Source of the DNA: CAIQJJ01 sp049325275 | GTDB lineage: Bacteria > Chloroflexota > Anaerolineae > Anaerolineales > UBA4823 | NCBI GenBank assembly: GCA_049325275.1 | Contig: JBMOLU010000084.1 | Coordinates: 384,628-448,627, forward strand | Direction: 5' to 3' | DNA length: 64,000 nucleotides | Part shown: positions 7,526 through 16,048 of the stretch, piece after piece | Layout of the letters: each line of letters starts with the position of its first letter | Position numbering within the stretch: the stretch's first letter is position 1 | Translations under genes and position numbers: made by a program | The notes under the pieces: generated by a model | Databases searched by the model: none | Told to the model about the DNA's origin: nothing | Seen by the model: only the letters and a program-made list of their open reading frames with translations

Positions 7526-10500
7526 ATGGATCGCCCACGAACGCTTGGATTCATCGCCACCTGGCCCATTTACCAGGGCACCACCATCGATCGCTACGCG
7601 CATTCCCTCATCCAGGGGATCCGCGCCGCGGCCCACCAGGCGGGTTGCCGGCTTTTGTTGGGATGCGGATTCAATGTCGCCGGCGACAGCGCACAAATGC
7701 GCGGCTCGTGGCCTGCCGCAGGGCCAAATGTCGATTTTATCCCCGTGGGACCATGGAATACCGACGGGTTGATCGTCGTTCCCGATGAACTGACCGAAGC
7801 GCAGCAAGCCTACGTGCGCGATCTACAGGCCAGCGGATTTCCGGTTGTGTTTACCACCCCCGAAGGGCCTGGCCCATTGGTCAAGGTAGATAACGCCCAG
7901 GGGATTCAGGCCGCTTTCATGCACTTATTCGAACACGGACACCGCCAGATCGCCTTTATCGCCGGGCACGCTAACGGGCGCGGCGACAGTCGCGAACGCC
8001 TGGCTGCCTATCGCCAGGCGTTGGTGGATGCAGGCTTGCCTGTCGACGAGCGCCTGATCGCCTTCGGCGAGCACCGCAAGGAAAACGGCAGCGCCGCCAT
8101 GTGGCAGATTATCGCCAGCGGGATTCCGTTTAGCGCAGTCATTGCCAGCAACGATCTCTCGTGCCTGGGGGCGTACGAAGCCCTGATCGCCGCCGGCCGG
8201 CGCATTCCCGAGGACGTGGCGCTGACCGGTTTTGACGATATTCTCGACGCCCGGGTCCTTTCCCCTTCCCTGACCACCATTCGCCACCCCACTTTTTCAT
8301 TGGGTTCTCAGGCCGTACGCACCCTGCTCGAGTACGTACGCGATGCGCGCAGCGACGATGCCCAGGTTGTGGTGCCAACCCGCCTGATCGTCCGCCAGTC
8401 GTGCGGCTGCCGGCCAGAGCCCCTGGACAACCAAACCGGCGAGCTATCCTTTGCCGAACTGGCCCGCCAGATGGCCGAAGCGGCGCTGATCGAAGCGCGT
8501 AACAGCTTGCCGGAAGAGATCGAAGTCCAGATGGCATCCTTCCTGACAGCCTTTGCCACCAGCCTGCGGCTGCAGGACACCAGCCCACTGCGAACAGAAA
8601 TCGAACAGGCCCTGGCCTGGATCGAGGCACGCGGCGAAGACGCCCATTTCTGGCAGGCCGCAATCGGTGTACTGCTGCAAAACGTGAATTCATTGCTCGC
8701 CATGTCCCCGGCAACCGACGCCGCCCTGGTTACCGGCCTGCTCGACCGCGCCCGCCTCGAGATCGGCGACCAGATACAGCGCCAGACCACCCGCTCGCTG
8801 CTCGATCACATGGACATGGTGTCGCAGCTCGGCCAGTTGAACACGGAAATGCTGGCAGCGATGAACATCGATCAGAGCGCCGAGATTTTGTCCCGGCACC
8901 TGCCGCGCCTGGGCGTCAGAAGCGTTCTTGCTGCCCTGTACGAAGCAGACGGCGACGAGCCTGCCGCCGAGGGGATCGTGTTGTTTGTGGCCGGGATGCC
9001 GGCCACCCACCGTGGACTGCGCTTCGACCCGCGCCAGTTCCCCTGCCAGGAGATTTATCCTCCAGGCCAACCCATCCAGTTGACCGTTTTACCGCTGCAC
9101 GTGGACGCAACGACCTCGGGTTTTGTGGCCCTTGAAGCACCCAACCCGGAACTTTGCGCGGCCATCGTCCACAATATCGGCGCCGCGCTGCGTACCAGCC
9201 GCCTGTACCAGGAGGCGATCGAAGGCCGCCGTTTGGCCGAGGAAGCCAACCGGCTCAAAAGCCGCTTTCTTTCGATGGTCAGCCACGAGCTGCGCACGCC
9301 GCTCAGTCTGATCGTCGGCTTGAGCGAGATGTCTCTAAACGCGGCTGTTGTGGAAAAGCGCGATATCGAGCAGATCAATCTCAACGCCCAACACCTGGCA
9401 CGCCTGATCGGAGACGTGCTCGATCTCGCCAGCAGCGAGGCCGGCCAACTGCGTATCCTACGCGAACCGCTCGATTTGAACGATGTGCTGCGCGTGGTGG
9501 TGAAAATAGGCGCGCAGATGGCTGCCGAAAAGGGCCTAGCCTGGCGGGCGGAACTGCCGCCGCATGGCCCGTGGGTGCTTGGCGACCGCACCCGGCTGCG
9601 CCAGGTGACTCTCAACCTGATCAGCAATGCCGTCAAATTTACCTCGGCCGGTGAGATTCGCCTTAAGTTGGCCGTAGCTGATGGGCAGGCCGTGATCGCC
9701 ATCAGCGACACCGGGCCGGGCATTGCCCCCACCGAGCTTGAAACCATCTTTCATGAGTTCTATCGCGCCGAGCGCACCGCCGCTGCACGAGAAGCCGGAA
9801 TGGGGCTTGGCCTGGCAATTAGCAAAGAATTGGCCACCCAACACGGGGGGCAGATCGCCGTCCGCTCACCGGGCGATTTGGGTGCCGGGTCAACCTTCGC
9901 CGTGAGCCTGCCCGTTTTGTCTATGGGAACGTTTCCCATCGAGCGTATTTCGCCCTTGTCCAAGAAAGGCCCCGGCGTACTGTTCCTGGTGGAAAGCGGC
10001 GACTCTACCGATCGCATCGGCACTTATCTCGAAGAATACGGCTTCACACCCGTGATCTGCTGTGTGGACGAGCAGCCCGAATGGTTGGCGCAGGTGACGG
10101 CGCTCGTGCCGGCAGCCCTGATCTTGGGAGAACGGCTCGCAGCGCGCCAGGGTTGGGCCATCGCCGGCATGCTCAAACGCCAAACGGCCACCGCACATAT
10201 CCCCATCCTGGCCTATTCCCTGAACACCCAAAACGATCAGGGCGAATTTCTCGAACTGAACTACCTGCACAAACCGCTTCAGCCGGAACGGTTGAGCCAA
10301 GAACTGGCCCGCTTCCTGACACCCCATTCGAAACACCAGGCGATCCTGGTGGTGGACGACGACCCGGGCATTCTGGAGGTACACCGCCGGCTGGTGGAAC
10401 AAACCGGCCGCAAAGCGCTTACGGCCCGCAGCGGACGCGAAGCGCTGGATGCACTCGAGCACACCCGCCCGGACCTGATCTTGCTCGACTTGAACATGCC

Positions 10501-11044
10501 CGAAATGAGCGGCTTCGACGTGCTCGGTGCCTTGCACTCCCGTGAAAGCACCCGTGACATCCCGGTGATCATCCTCACCGCCCGGCTTCTTTCAGACGCC
10601 GACCTGGAACGCTGCAATCACGGCGTCGCCGGCATTCTGGGCAAGGGGCTTTTCAGCACGGAAGAGACGCTGGAACACATCGAAGCGGCCCTGGCGCGAC
10701 GTAACACCCTGGGCAAGGTCACCCGGCAGCTTGTGCGCCGGGCAATGGCCTTCATTCACGCACACTTCGCCGAACCGATCGAGCGCGAAGACATTGCCAG
10801 CCACGTAGGTATCAGCGCCGATTACCTGACAGACTGTTTCCATCAAGAGCTGGGGTTGACACCCATGACCTACCTCCGCCGCTACCGCATCCGCCAGGCG
10901 TGCGAACTGCTCCAGCATTCTGACCGCTCGATCACGGCGATTGCGCTGGCAGTGGGGTTTTCTGACAGCGCTCACTTCACACGCACCTTCCAGCGTGAGA
11001 TGAAGTTGACGCCGCGCGCCTATCGCCGAAGCAAGTCCGGTTGA
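7526..11044 (+). CDS. Hybrid sensor: LacI-type sugar-binding domain, histidine kinase, two receivers, AraC output
   Basis: A 1172-residue single-chain signalling protein. Residues 1-~290 are a periplasmic-binding-protein-like sugar sensor of the LacI/GalR type without its DNA-binding headpiece (LTGFDDILDARVLSPSLTTI). A GAF-like region covers ~440-550. The kinase has the H-box MVSHELRTPL (His near 586), N-box NLISNAVKFT and G-boxes SDTGPGIAP and GMGLGLAIS. A first receiver (~815-930) lacks clear acidic residues. A second (~938-1055) has VVDDDP and the phospho-acceptor in LILLDLNMPEMSG. Residues ~1068-1170 are an AraC-type double HTH. There is no signal peptide or membrane segment, so it should sense an intracellular sugar. 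It sits upstream of the galactan genes and probably regulates them. Confidence 0.88.
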   Translation: MDRPRTLGFIATWPIYQGTTIDRYAHSLIQGIRAAAHQAGCRLLLGCGFNVAGDSAQMRGSWPAAGPNVDFIPVGPWNTDGLIVVPDELTEAQQAYVRDLQASGFPVVFTTPEGPGPLVKVDNAQGIQAAFMHLFEHGHRQIAFIAGHANGRGDSRERLAAYRQALVDAGLPVDERLIAFGEHRKENGSAAMWQIIASGIPFSAVIASNDLSCLGAYEALIAAGRRIPEDVALTGFDDILDARVLSPSLTTIRHPTFSLGSQAVRTLLEYVRDARSDDAQVVVPTRLIVRQSCGCRPEPLDNQTGELSFAELARQMAEAALIEARNSLPEEIEVQMASFLTAFATSLRLQDTSPLRTEIEQALAWIEARGEDAHFWQAAIGVLLQNVNSLLAMSPATDAALVTGLLDRARLEIGDQIQRQTTRSLLDHMDMVSQLGQLNTEMLAAMNIDQSAEILSRHLPRLGVRSVLAALYEADGDEPAAEGIVLFVAGMPATHRGLRFDPRQFPCQEIYPPGQPIQLTVLPLHVDATTSGFVALEAPNPELCAAIVHNIGAALRTSRLYQEAIEGRRLAEEANRLKSRFLSMVSHELRTPLSLIVGLSEMSLNAAVVEKRDIEQINLNAQHLARLIGDVLDLASSEAGQLRILREPLDLNDVLRVVVKIGAQMAAEKGLAWRAELPPHGPWVLGDRTRLRQVTLNLISNAVKFTSAGEIRLKLAVADGQAVIAISDTGPGIAPTELETIFHEFYRAERTAAAREAGMGLGLAISKELATQHGGQIAVRSPGDLGAGSTFAVSLPVLSMGTFPIERISPLSKKGPGVLFLVESGDSTDRIGTYLEEYGFTPVICCVDEQPEWLAQVTALVPAALILGERLAARQGWAIAGMLKRQTATAHIPILAYSLNTQNDQGEFLELNYLHKPLQPERLSQELARFLTPHSKHQAILVVDDDPGILEVHRRLVEQTGRKALTARSGREALDALEHTRPDLILLDLNMPEMSGFDVLGALHSRESTRDIPVIILTARLLSDADLERCNHGVAGILGKGLFSTEETLEHIEAALARRNTLGKVTRQLVRRAMAFIHAHFAEPIEREDIASHVGISADYLTDCFHQELGLTPMTYLRRYRIRQACELLQHSDRSITAIALAVGFSDSAHFTRTFQREMKLTPRAYRRSKSG

Positions 11045-11378
11045 AAGCGCACTTTCCCTTTTCACAACGGTATCGAATGGCGTTGAAACGGGCCTGCGTA
11101 AAGCGGCACAGCCCTAAACCCATTCTTGATTTGCGCTCTTGTGCGCCGCGCGGTTTCTGCACCGTTCTGGCAGAACGTGTGGGGGAAGCCCTGAACAGCG
11201 TTGGCGCTCGGCCTTCTCCACACGGATGTTCACGTCCGGGCTACTGTACCACGCCAGATAAACCTGGCTCTTTCGTGCCAAAAAATCCCGCCGGCGTACA
11301 AAAAAGGCCGGTTTACGGGCAAGACAACTCTTGCCGGATTCTCTATAATGACGATCAGGCTGCAAACATGGAGAAAAA
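11045..11378. promoter_or_regulatory. Intergenic region with a promoter for the receiver-like gene
   Basis: About 330 bp without a convincing gene. Near its end AAGACA (11321-11326) and TATAAT (11344-11349) are 17 bp apart, a reasonable sigma-70-type promoter 30 bp before the ATG at 11379. A small hairpin GGCAAG/CTTGCC overlaps the spacer. I see nothing else recognisable. Confidence 0.5.
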
Positions 11379-11744
11379 ATGAGTCCGCGCACAAAACGAA
11401 ACTTGCTGCTGATCGGAAACGATACCAACCTGGGCTACCTGCTTGGCCGGTATGCCGAACAAAGCCAGTACGAGTTGGTGGTTGCGCCAGAGGCCGTCGC
11501 CGTACAGGAAATTGCGGCAGCCAGGCCTGCGGCAGCCATCTTTTTATCCATGAAGCTTCTGGAAGAGTCGCAAGCGCTGGTCGCAGCGTTGGCCGGCCTT
11601 GAGATGCCGGTCCTGGTTTGCGCTTCGATTGCCGATGAAACCAGGGCCAGAGAACTCGGTGCAGATTTCTGCCTGCTGCACCCGCTCACCCTGAACGGCT
11701 TTGAAAGCGCGTTGACGCTCGTCGAGCCTGCCAACGAGGCTTAA
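11379..11744 (+). CDS. Receiver-like domain protein lacking the phospho-acceptor
   Basis: A 121-residue single-domain protein with the alpha/beta rhythm of a CheY-like receiver (LLLIGNDTNLGYLLGRYAEQ, then AIFLSMKLLEE, then PVLVCASIAD). The usual acidic pair after strand 1 is replaced by GND, and the Asp that accepts phosphate at the end of strand 3 is absent (LSMKLL). It is therefore probably a pseudo-receiver used as a protein-interaction module. It lies between the hybrid kinase and the sugar transporter, so it could relay or scaffold that signal. Function inferred only. Confidence 0.6.
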   Translation: MSPRTKRNLLLIGNDTNLGYLLGRYAEQSQYELVVAPEAVAVQEIAAARPAAAIFLSMKLLEESQALVAALAGLEMPVLVCASIADETRARELGADFCLLHPLTLNGFESALTLVEPANEA

Positions 11745-11802
11745 TCCGGTTCTGCGGCAAAAACATCCGGTTTTTAGACAATCGCTGCCGCTTATCTTTC
11801 CC

Positions 11803-11808
11803 TATAAT
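11803..11808 (+). promoter_or_regulatory. -10 element upstream of the sugar-binding protein gene
   Basis: TATAAT in CCCTATAATCC, ~97 bp before ATG 11905. No good -35 is visible, which would suit an activator-dependent promoter such as one served by the AraC domain of the upstream hybrid kinase. The leader ends with the ribosome site AAGGAG at 11893-11898. Confidence 0.45.
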
Positions 11809-11904
11809 CCAAAGAGAGGCGCGTTCTCACAGGTTGGCTCTGTTGAGAATCCTGCTCCCGCCAAAGGCGGAAGAACCACACTTTTCAAACCCAAGGAGAA
11901 GATT

Positions 11905-13503
11905 ATGAAGAAGCTCATGTCCGTTTTGTCGCTCGTCGTCGTGATGAGCATGCTCTTATCGGCATGCGGCGGCGGAGCAAGCCCGACCGTCGAAGCGCCC
12001 CAAGCTACCGATGCGCCGGCAGCTACCGAAGCCCCGCAAGCAACCGAAGCGCCTGCAGAAGCGACCGAAGCGCCTGCTGCCGATGCCGAACCTTCGGCCA
12101 CCCTGAAAATATGGGCAGACGATACTCGCACACCGATCTTGCTCGCCTTTGCAGACGCCTTCAAAGAAAAATACAACGTGGAACTGATCGTCGAGGACCT
12201 GGGCCGCGTGCAAGATATCCGCACCCCCATGATCACCGCCGCGCCCGCCGGCGAAGGCCCTGACATCTTCATTGGCGTTCACGACTGGCTGGGCGCCCTG
12301 GTAGAAAGCGGCCTGGTTGCCCCGATTACGCTCGGCAGCAAGCAGGATCAATTCGTGCCGATGGCGCTGGATGCGTTCACATACACCGACGGCAACCTTT
12401 ATGGGGTGCCCTATGCCACCGAGAACCTCGGCTTCTTCTACAATACGGAACTGATCGAAACGCCCCCCACCACCTGGGCCGAAGTGCTTGAAGTGGGCAA
12501 GGCGCTCCAGGAAGAAGGCAAGGTCGAGTACGCCTTTGCCATGGCCGGCGGCGGGTACGAAAACATGCCCGTCCTGACCGCTTTCGGCGGCTACATCTTC
12601 GGCAAGGACGCCAATGGAGCCTGGAACCCGAACGATGTCGGCCTGGACAGCCCGGGCATGATCGCCGGCGTCGAATACCTGGCCGACGCCGCCGCAGCCG
12701 GCCTGATCCCCAATACAGCCGACTACGAAACCGCGCACTCGCTCTTCGAAACCGGCCAGGTGCCGTTCCTGATGGCCGGCCCGTGGGCGCTCGACCGCAT
12801 CCGCGCTTCAGGCGTGCCGTACAAGGTGACGGTTTTCCCCGACAACGGGGCACCGTTCTCCGGCGTGCAAGGCTTCATGATCAACGCCTTCAGCCAAAAC
12901 ATCCTGCTGGCGCAGACCTTCCTGACCGAGTACGTTGCCACGCAGGAGTTCATGCAGCAAATCTACGAAACCGGCCTGCGCCCATCGGCTTTCATCCCCG
13001 TCCTCGAAACCACCACCGACGCCGATCTGTTGGCCATGGGCCAGATCACCAACGCCATGCCCATGCCAAATATCCCCGAAATGGGCTCCGTGTGGACGGC
13101 CTGGAACAACGGCATTTCGCTGGCCACGGCCGGTACACAGGACGCCGAATCGGCCATGGCCGATGCCGCCAACCAGGTACGCTCCCTCATCCAGGGCGCG
13201 CTGGCAGGCATGGTCAACCTGCCCGGCAGCTACCAGGATCAGGTTGGCTGCGGCGGCCAGTGGGACCCCGCCTGTGAGAAAACCGGCATGAAAAAAGGTG
13301 AGGATGGCCTGTACACGCTTACGGTGGACCTGAAGGCCGGCGATTACGAGTACAAAGTGGCCCTGGATGGCGCCTGGACCGTCAACTACGGCTCAGATGG
13401 CGCACAAGACGGCCCCAATTACACGCTCAGCCTGGCGGCAGATAGTACGGTGACCTTCACTTACGATCCCGAAACACACATGGTGGAAGTCGCCATCCAA
13501 TAA
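11905..13503 (+). CDS. Sugar ABC transporter substrate-binding lipoprotein with C-terminal starch-binding-like domain
   Basis: A 532-residue MalE/cluster-1-type binding protein. The signal peptide ends in the lipobox LLSAC, with the lipid-modified Cys at residue 21. A linker rich in repeated (Q)ATEAP follows, then a maltodextrin/galacto-oligosaccharide-binding fold (LKIWADDTRTPILLAFADAF, GVPYATENLGFFYN, PFLMAGPWAL). From about residue 440, a ~90-residue beta domain (KKGEDGLYTLTVDLKAGDYE...) resembles the X25/CBM48-like module of pullulanases. That tail is not part of a standard binding protein. It heads malF/malG-like and galactanase genes, so the likely ligands are galacto-oligosaccharides. 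A maltodextrin ligand cannot be excluded. Confidence 0.85.
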   Translation: MKKLMSVLSLVVVMSMLLSACGGGASPTVEAPQATDAPAATEAPQATEAPAEATEAPAADAEPSATLKIWADDTRTPILLAFADAFKEKYNVELIVEDLGRVQDIRTPMITAAPAGEGPDIFIGVHDWLGALVESGLVAPITLGSKQDQFVPMALDAFTYTDGNLYGVPYATENLGFFYNTELIETPPTTWAEVLEVGKALQEEGKVEYAFAMAGGGYENMPVLTAFGGYIFGKDANGAWNPNDVGLDSPGMIAGVEYLADAAAAGLIPNTADYETAHSLFETGQVPFLMAGPWALDRIRASGVPYKVTVFPDNGAPFSGVQGFMINAFSQNILLAQTFLTEYVATQEFMQQIYETGLRPSAFIPVLETTTDADLLAMGQITNAMPMPNIPEMGSVWTAWNNGISLATAGTQDAESAMADAANQVRSLIQGALAGMVNLPGSYQDQVGCGGQWDPACEKTGMKKGEDGLYTLTVDLKAGDYEYKVALDGAWTVNYGSDGAQDGPNYTLSLAADSTVTFTYDPETHMVEVAIQ

Positions 13504-13518
13504 CCTGCATTTTTGAAC

Positions 13519-13561
13519 CGGCAAAATTGGGTGTTTGGCCTGCAAACGCCCAATTTTGCCG
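13519..13561 (+). terminator. Intercistronic stem-loop between binding protein and permease genes
   Basis: CGGCAAAATTGGG (13519-13531) is exactly complementary to CCCAATTTTGCCG (13549-13561), and the stem continues inward with GTTTG/CAAAC around a 5-nt loop. There is no U-run, so it is more likely an mRNA-stabilising or partial-termination element that raises the binding protein over its permeases. Confidence 0.65.
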
Positions 13562-13598
13562 CATCTCCCTTCCTGGCGAGAAACGGAGCCTGCCCTGC

Positions 13599-15158
13599 AT
13601 GAACATCCGCACCCCACCTGTTTGGTCCCGCCTTGGCGGGCTTATGATCCTGGCCGTCTTCGATGCCCTGGTCGTCTGGTTCGTCGACAAACTGCTTCCC
13701 CTGGGCTATTATCCATTGGCTGCGGCGGTTGTGGGAGTGGCCCTCTTCGTCAACCTCGTGATGCTACGCAAGGAGGCCTACCCGCTGCGCTGGATGGTAA
13801 TCGGGCTGGTCTTGTTGGTAATGTTCACCATCTACCCGATCATCTTTACCGTGTGGGTAGCCTTTACAAACTATGGGGAAGGGCACCTGATCACCAGGCA
13901 GCAAGCCGTCGATCAACTGCTCAAAGCGACCTACCTGCCTGAAACGGGCAAATCCTACACGTGGACGGCCTTCCTCTCACCCGCGGGAGAATACGCGCTC
14001 TGGCTGCTGGATGTAGATGGCACGGGCTACCTGGCGCAGCCCGAAAAACCGCTCGCGCAACCGCAGCCAGGTGAAGCCGGCCTCGGTGCACTGGACGACA
14101 ACGGCATCCCGGAAACAATCGAGGGTTACACCAGGCTAAACGCCTTCCAGGCCGCCACGAACAAAGACCTGACCGCCCTCCAGTTCGGCGAGCCCGGCAA
14201 AACGATCCAGATTCGCTCCCCGCAAGAAGCCGCAGAACTGCGGCCACTGTATGCATTCGACGCCGCCCAGGATGCCATGATCGACCAACAAACCGGAACG
14301 GTCTACAGAAACCTGCGGGGCACGTTTACGTCGCAAGACGGCAAAGCGCTGCGCCCGGGTTTTATCGAGATGGTCCGGTTTGCAAACTTCAAGGAATTCT
14401 TCACCAGCCCGGCCCTGCGCGGCCCGCTGGTGCGGATCGTTACGTGGAATTTTAGCTTCGCTTTTTTCAGCCTGTTCTTGAATTTTTCGTTGGGGCTGGC
14501 GATTGCCGTTCTCTTCAACGACCGCCGCTTCCCGCTCAAAAAGTTGTTCCGCTCGCTGCTGATCCTGCCCTACACGGTTCCGGCCCTGATCACCATTTTG
14601 ATCTGGCGCGGTATGCTCAACCCCGAGCTGGGTGTTATCGATCGCACCCTTGAAGGAGTGCTTGGTTGGGCGCCACCCTGGTTTACCGATCCCTTGTGGG
14701 CCAAGGTAGCCATCTTGCTGATCAACCTCTGGTTGAGCTACCCTTACTTCATGCTGATCTGCAGCGGCGCGCTGCAATCCATCCCCGAGGAAATCTACGC
14801 CGCGGCCCAGGTAGACGGCGCCAGCCCCTGGCAGCAGTTTTGGAACATTACCTTGCCCTTGCTGCTCGTCGCCGTTGGGCCGCTGCTGCTCACCTCGTTT
14901 ACCTTCAACTTCAACAACTTCAACCTGATTTACCTCTTCAACGCCGGCGGCCCACCTATGGCGGGCACGCCCACGCCCGCCGGGCACACAGATATCTTGA
15001 TCAGTTACGTGTATAACCTGGCCTTTTCGGGCAGCCGTGGGGTGAATTATGGCTTTGCTGCAGCCATCACCATCATCATCTTCTTCGTTGTCGGCTCGAT
15101 TACGCTCTTCCAGTTCCGCTACACCCGCATGTGGGAGGAGGTAAGTGAAAATGTTTGA
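13599..15158 (+). CDS. MalF-like sugar ABC permease
   Basis: A 519-residue integral membrane permease. ATG 13599 was chosen over the upstream in-frame codon at 13527 because the latter lies inside the stem-loop. Early membrane segments flank a large extracytoplasmic insertion (~residues 100-280), comparable to the P2 loop of MalF. The EAA loop that docks the ATPase is EEIYAAAQVDGASPWQQFW. The ATG of the partner permease lies 8 bp inside its 3' end. No ATPase gene is present, so a shared MsmX/MalK-type ATPase encoded elsewhere is likely. Confidence 0.88.
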   Translation: MNIRTPPVWSRLGGLMILAVFDALVVWFVDKLLPLGYYPLAAAVVGVALFVNLVMLRKEAYPLRWMVIGLVLLVMFTIYPIIFTVWVAFTNYGEGHLITRQQAVDQLLKATYLPETGKSYTWTAFLSPAGEYALWLLDVDGTGYLAQPEKPLAQPQPGEAGLGALDDNGIPETIEGYTRLNAFQAATNKDLTALQFGEPGKTIQIRSPQEAAELRPLYAFDAAQDAMIDQQTGTVYRNLRGTFTSQDGKALRPGFIEMVRFANFKEFFTSPALRGPLVRIVTWNFSFAFFSLFLNFSLGLAIAVLFNDRRFPLKKLFRSLLILPYTVPALITILIWRGMLNPELGVIDRTLEGVLGWAPPWFTDPLWAKVAILLINLWLSYPYFMLICSGALQSIPEEIYAAAQVDGASPWQQFWNITLPLLLVAVGPLLLTSFTFNFNNFNLIYLFNAGGPPMAGTPTPAGHTDILISYVYNLAFSGSRGVNYGFAAAITIIIFFVVGSITLFQFRYTRMWEEVSENV

Positions 15159-16044
15159 CAGGCATCCCCCCAAAAAACTGCACACGTCTGCCCGGTTCAG
15201 CGCCATCACCGGCCTCGTCCTGCGCCTGATCGTCGCCATCATCCTGGTGATCTTCTCCGTTTTCCCCATTCTCTGGATGCTCTCCGCTTCCCTCAACCCG
15301 ACCGGCTCCCTGGCTACCCAAAATTTGCTCCCCGACAACCCCGGCCTGGAAAATTACCGCGTCCTGCTTACCTCGGGCGAATTCCCCTTCTGGGCCTGGT
15401 TCGGCAACTCACTCAAAGTGGCCGTCACCACGTCCGTGCTTTCGCTCTCGATTACCACCATCGCCGCGTATGCCTTCTCGCGCTTTCGCTTCCGCGGCCG
15501 GCAAACGATGCTCAAGGGCATCCTGCTGCTTCAGGTTTTCCCGGCCCTGCTGGCACTCGTGGCGGTCTTCCTGATGATCTCACAGATCGGCGACGTGATC
15601 CCCTTTTTGGACCTGGACACGCACGGCAGCCTGATCCTGGTCTACCTGGGCGGTGCGATGGGGATCAATATCTGGTTGATGAAAGGCTATCTCGATACGG
15701 TGCCGCGCGAAATCGACGAATCGGCCATGGTCGAGGGCGCCACAGACTGGCAAATCTTTACCCGCCTGGTGCTGCCCCTGCTGCGGCCGATCCTGATCGT
15801 GATCGCCATCATCAACTATATCGGCACGTATGGTGAATTCGTGCTAGCCCGCATCCTCCTGCGCAGCAACGAGACCTACACCTTGATGGTGGGGCTGCAA
15901 ATTTTTGCCGGGGCGCAGTTCCAACAGCGTTGGGGAGTGTTTGCCGCCGGCGCGCTGATGGGTGCGCTGCCGATCATGATCATCTACCTGGCCCTGCAAG
16001 ATCAAATCGTCGGCGGCCTGACCCAGGGTGCAGTAAAAGGATAA
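15151..16044 (+). CDS. MalG-like sugar ABC permease
   Basis: A 297-residue permease with six membrane segments and the EAA motif around DTVPREIDESAMVEGATDWQ. ATG 15151 is preceded by GGAGGAGG and overlaps the end of the malF-like gene by 8 bp, so expression is probably coupled. GTG 15145 is an alternative start. It ends 4 bp before the secreted galactanase. With the binding protein and the MalF-like subunit it forms the import channel for oligosaccharides released by that enzyme. Confidence 0.88.
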   Translation: MFDRHPPKKLHTSARFSAITGLVLRLIVAIILVIFSVFPILWMLSASLNPTGSLATQNLLPDNPGLENYRVLLTSGEFPFWAWFGNSLKVAVTTSVLSLSITTIAAYAFSRFRFRGRQTMLKGILLLQVFPALLALVAVFLMISQIGDVIPFLDLDTHGSLILVYLGGAMGINIWLMKGYLDTVPREIDESAMVEGATDWQIFTRLVLPLLRPILIVIAIINYIGTYGEFVLARILLRSNETYTLMVGLQIFAGAQFQQRWGVFAAGALMGALPIMIIYLALQDQIVGGLTQGAVKG

Positions 16045-16048
16045 AAAA

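Noticed and set aside
11217..11270. Apparent second copy of the hairpin repeat at 37968
   Set aside because: Only the string gtccgggctac is shared; the palindromic arms are missing.
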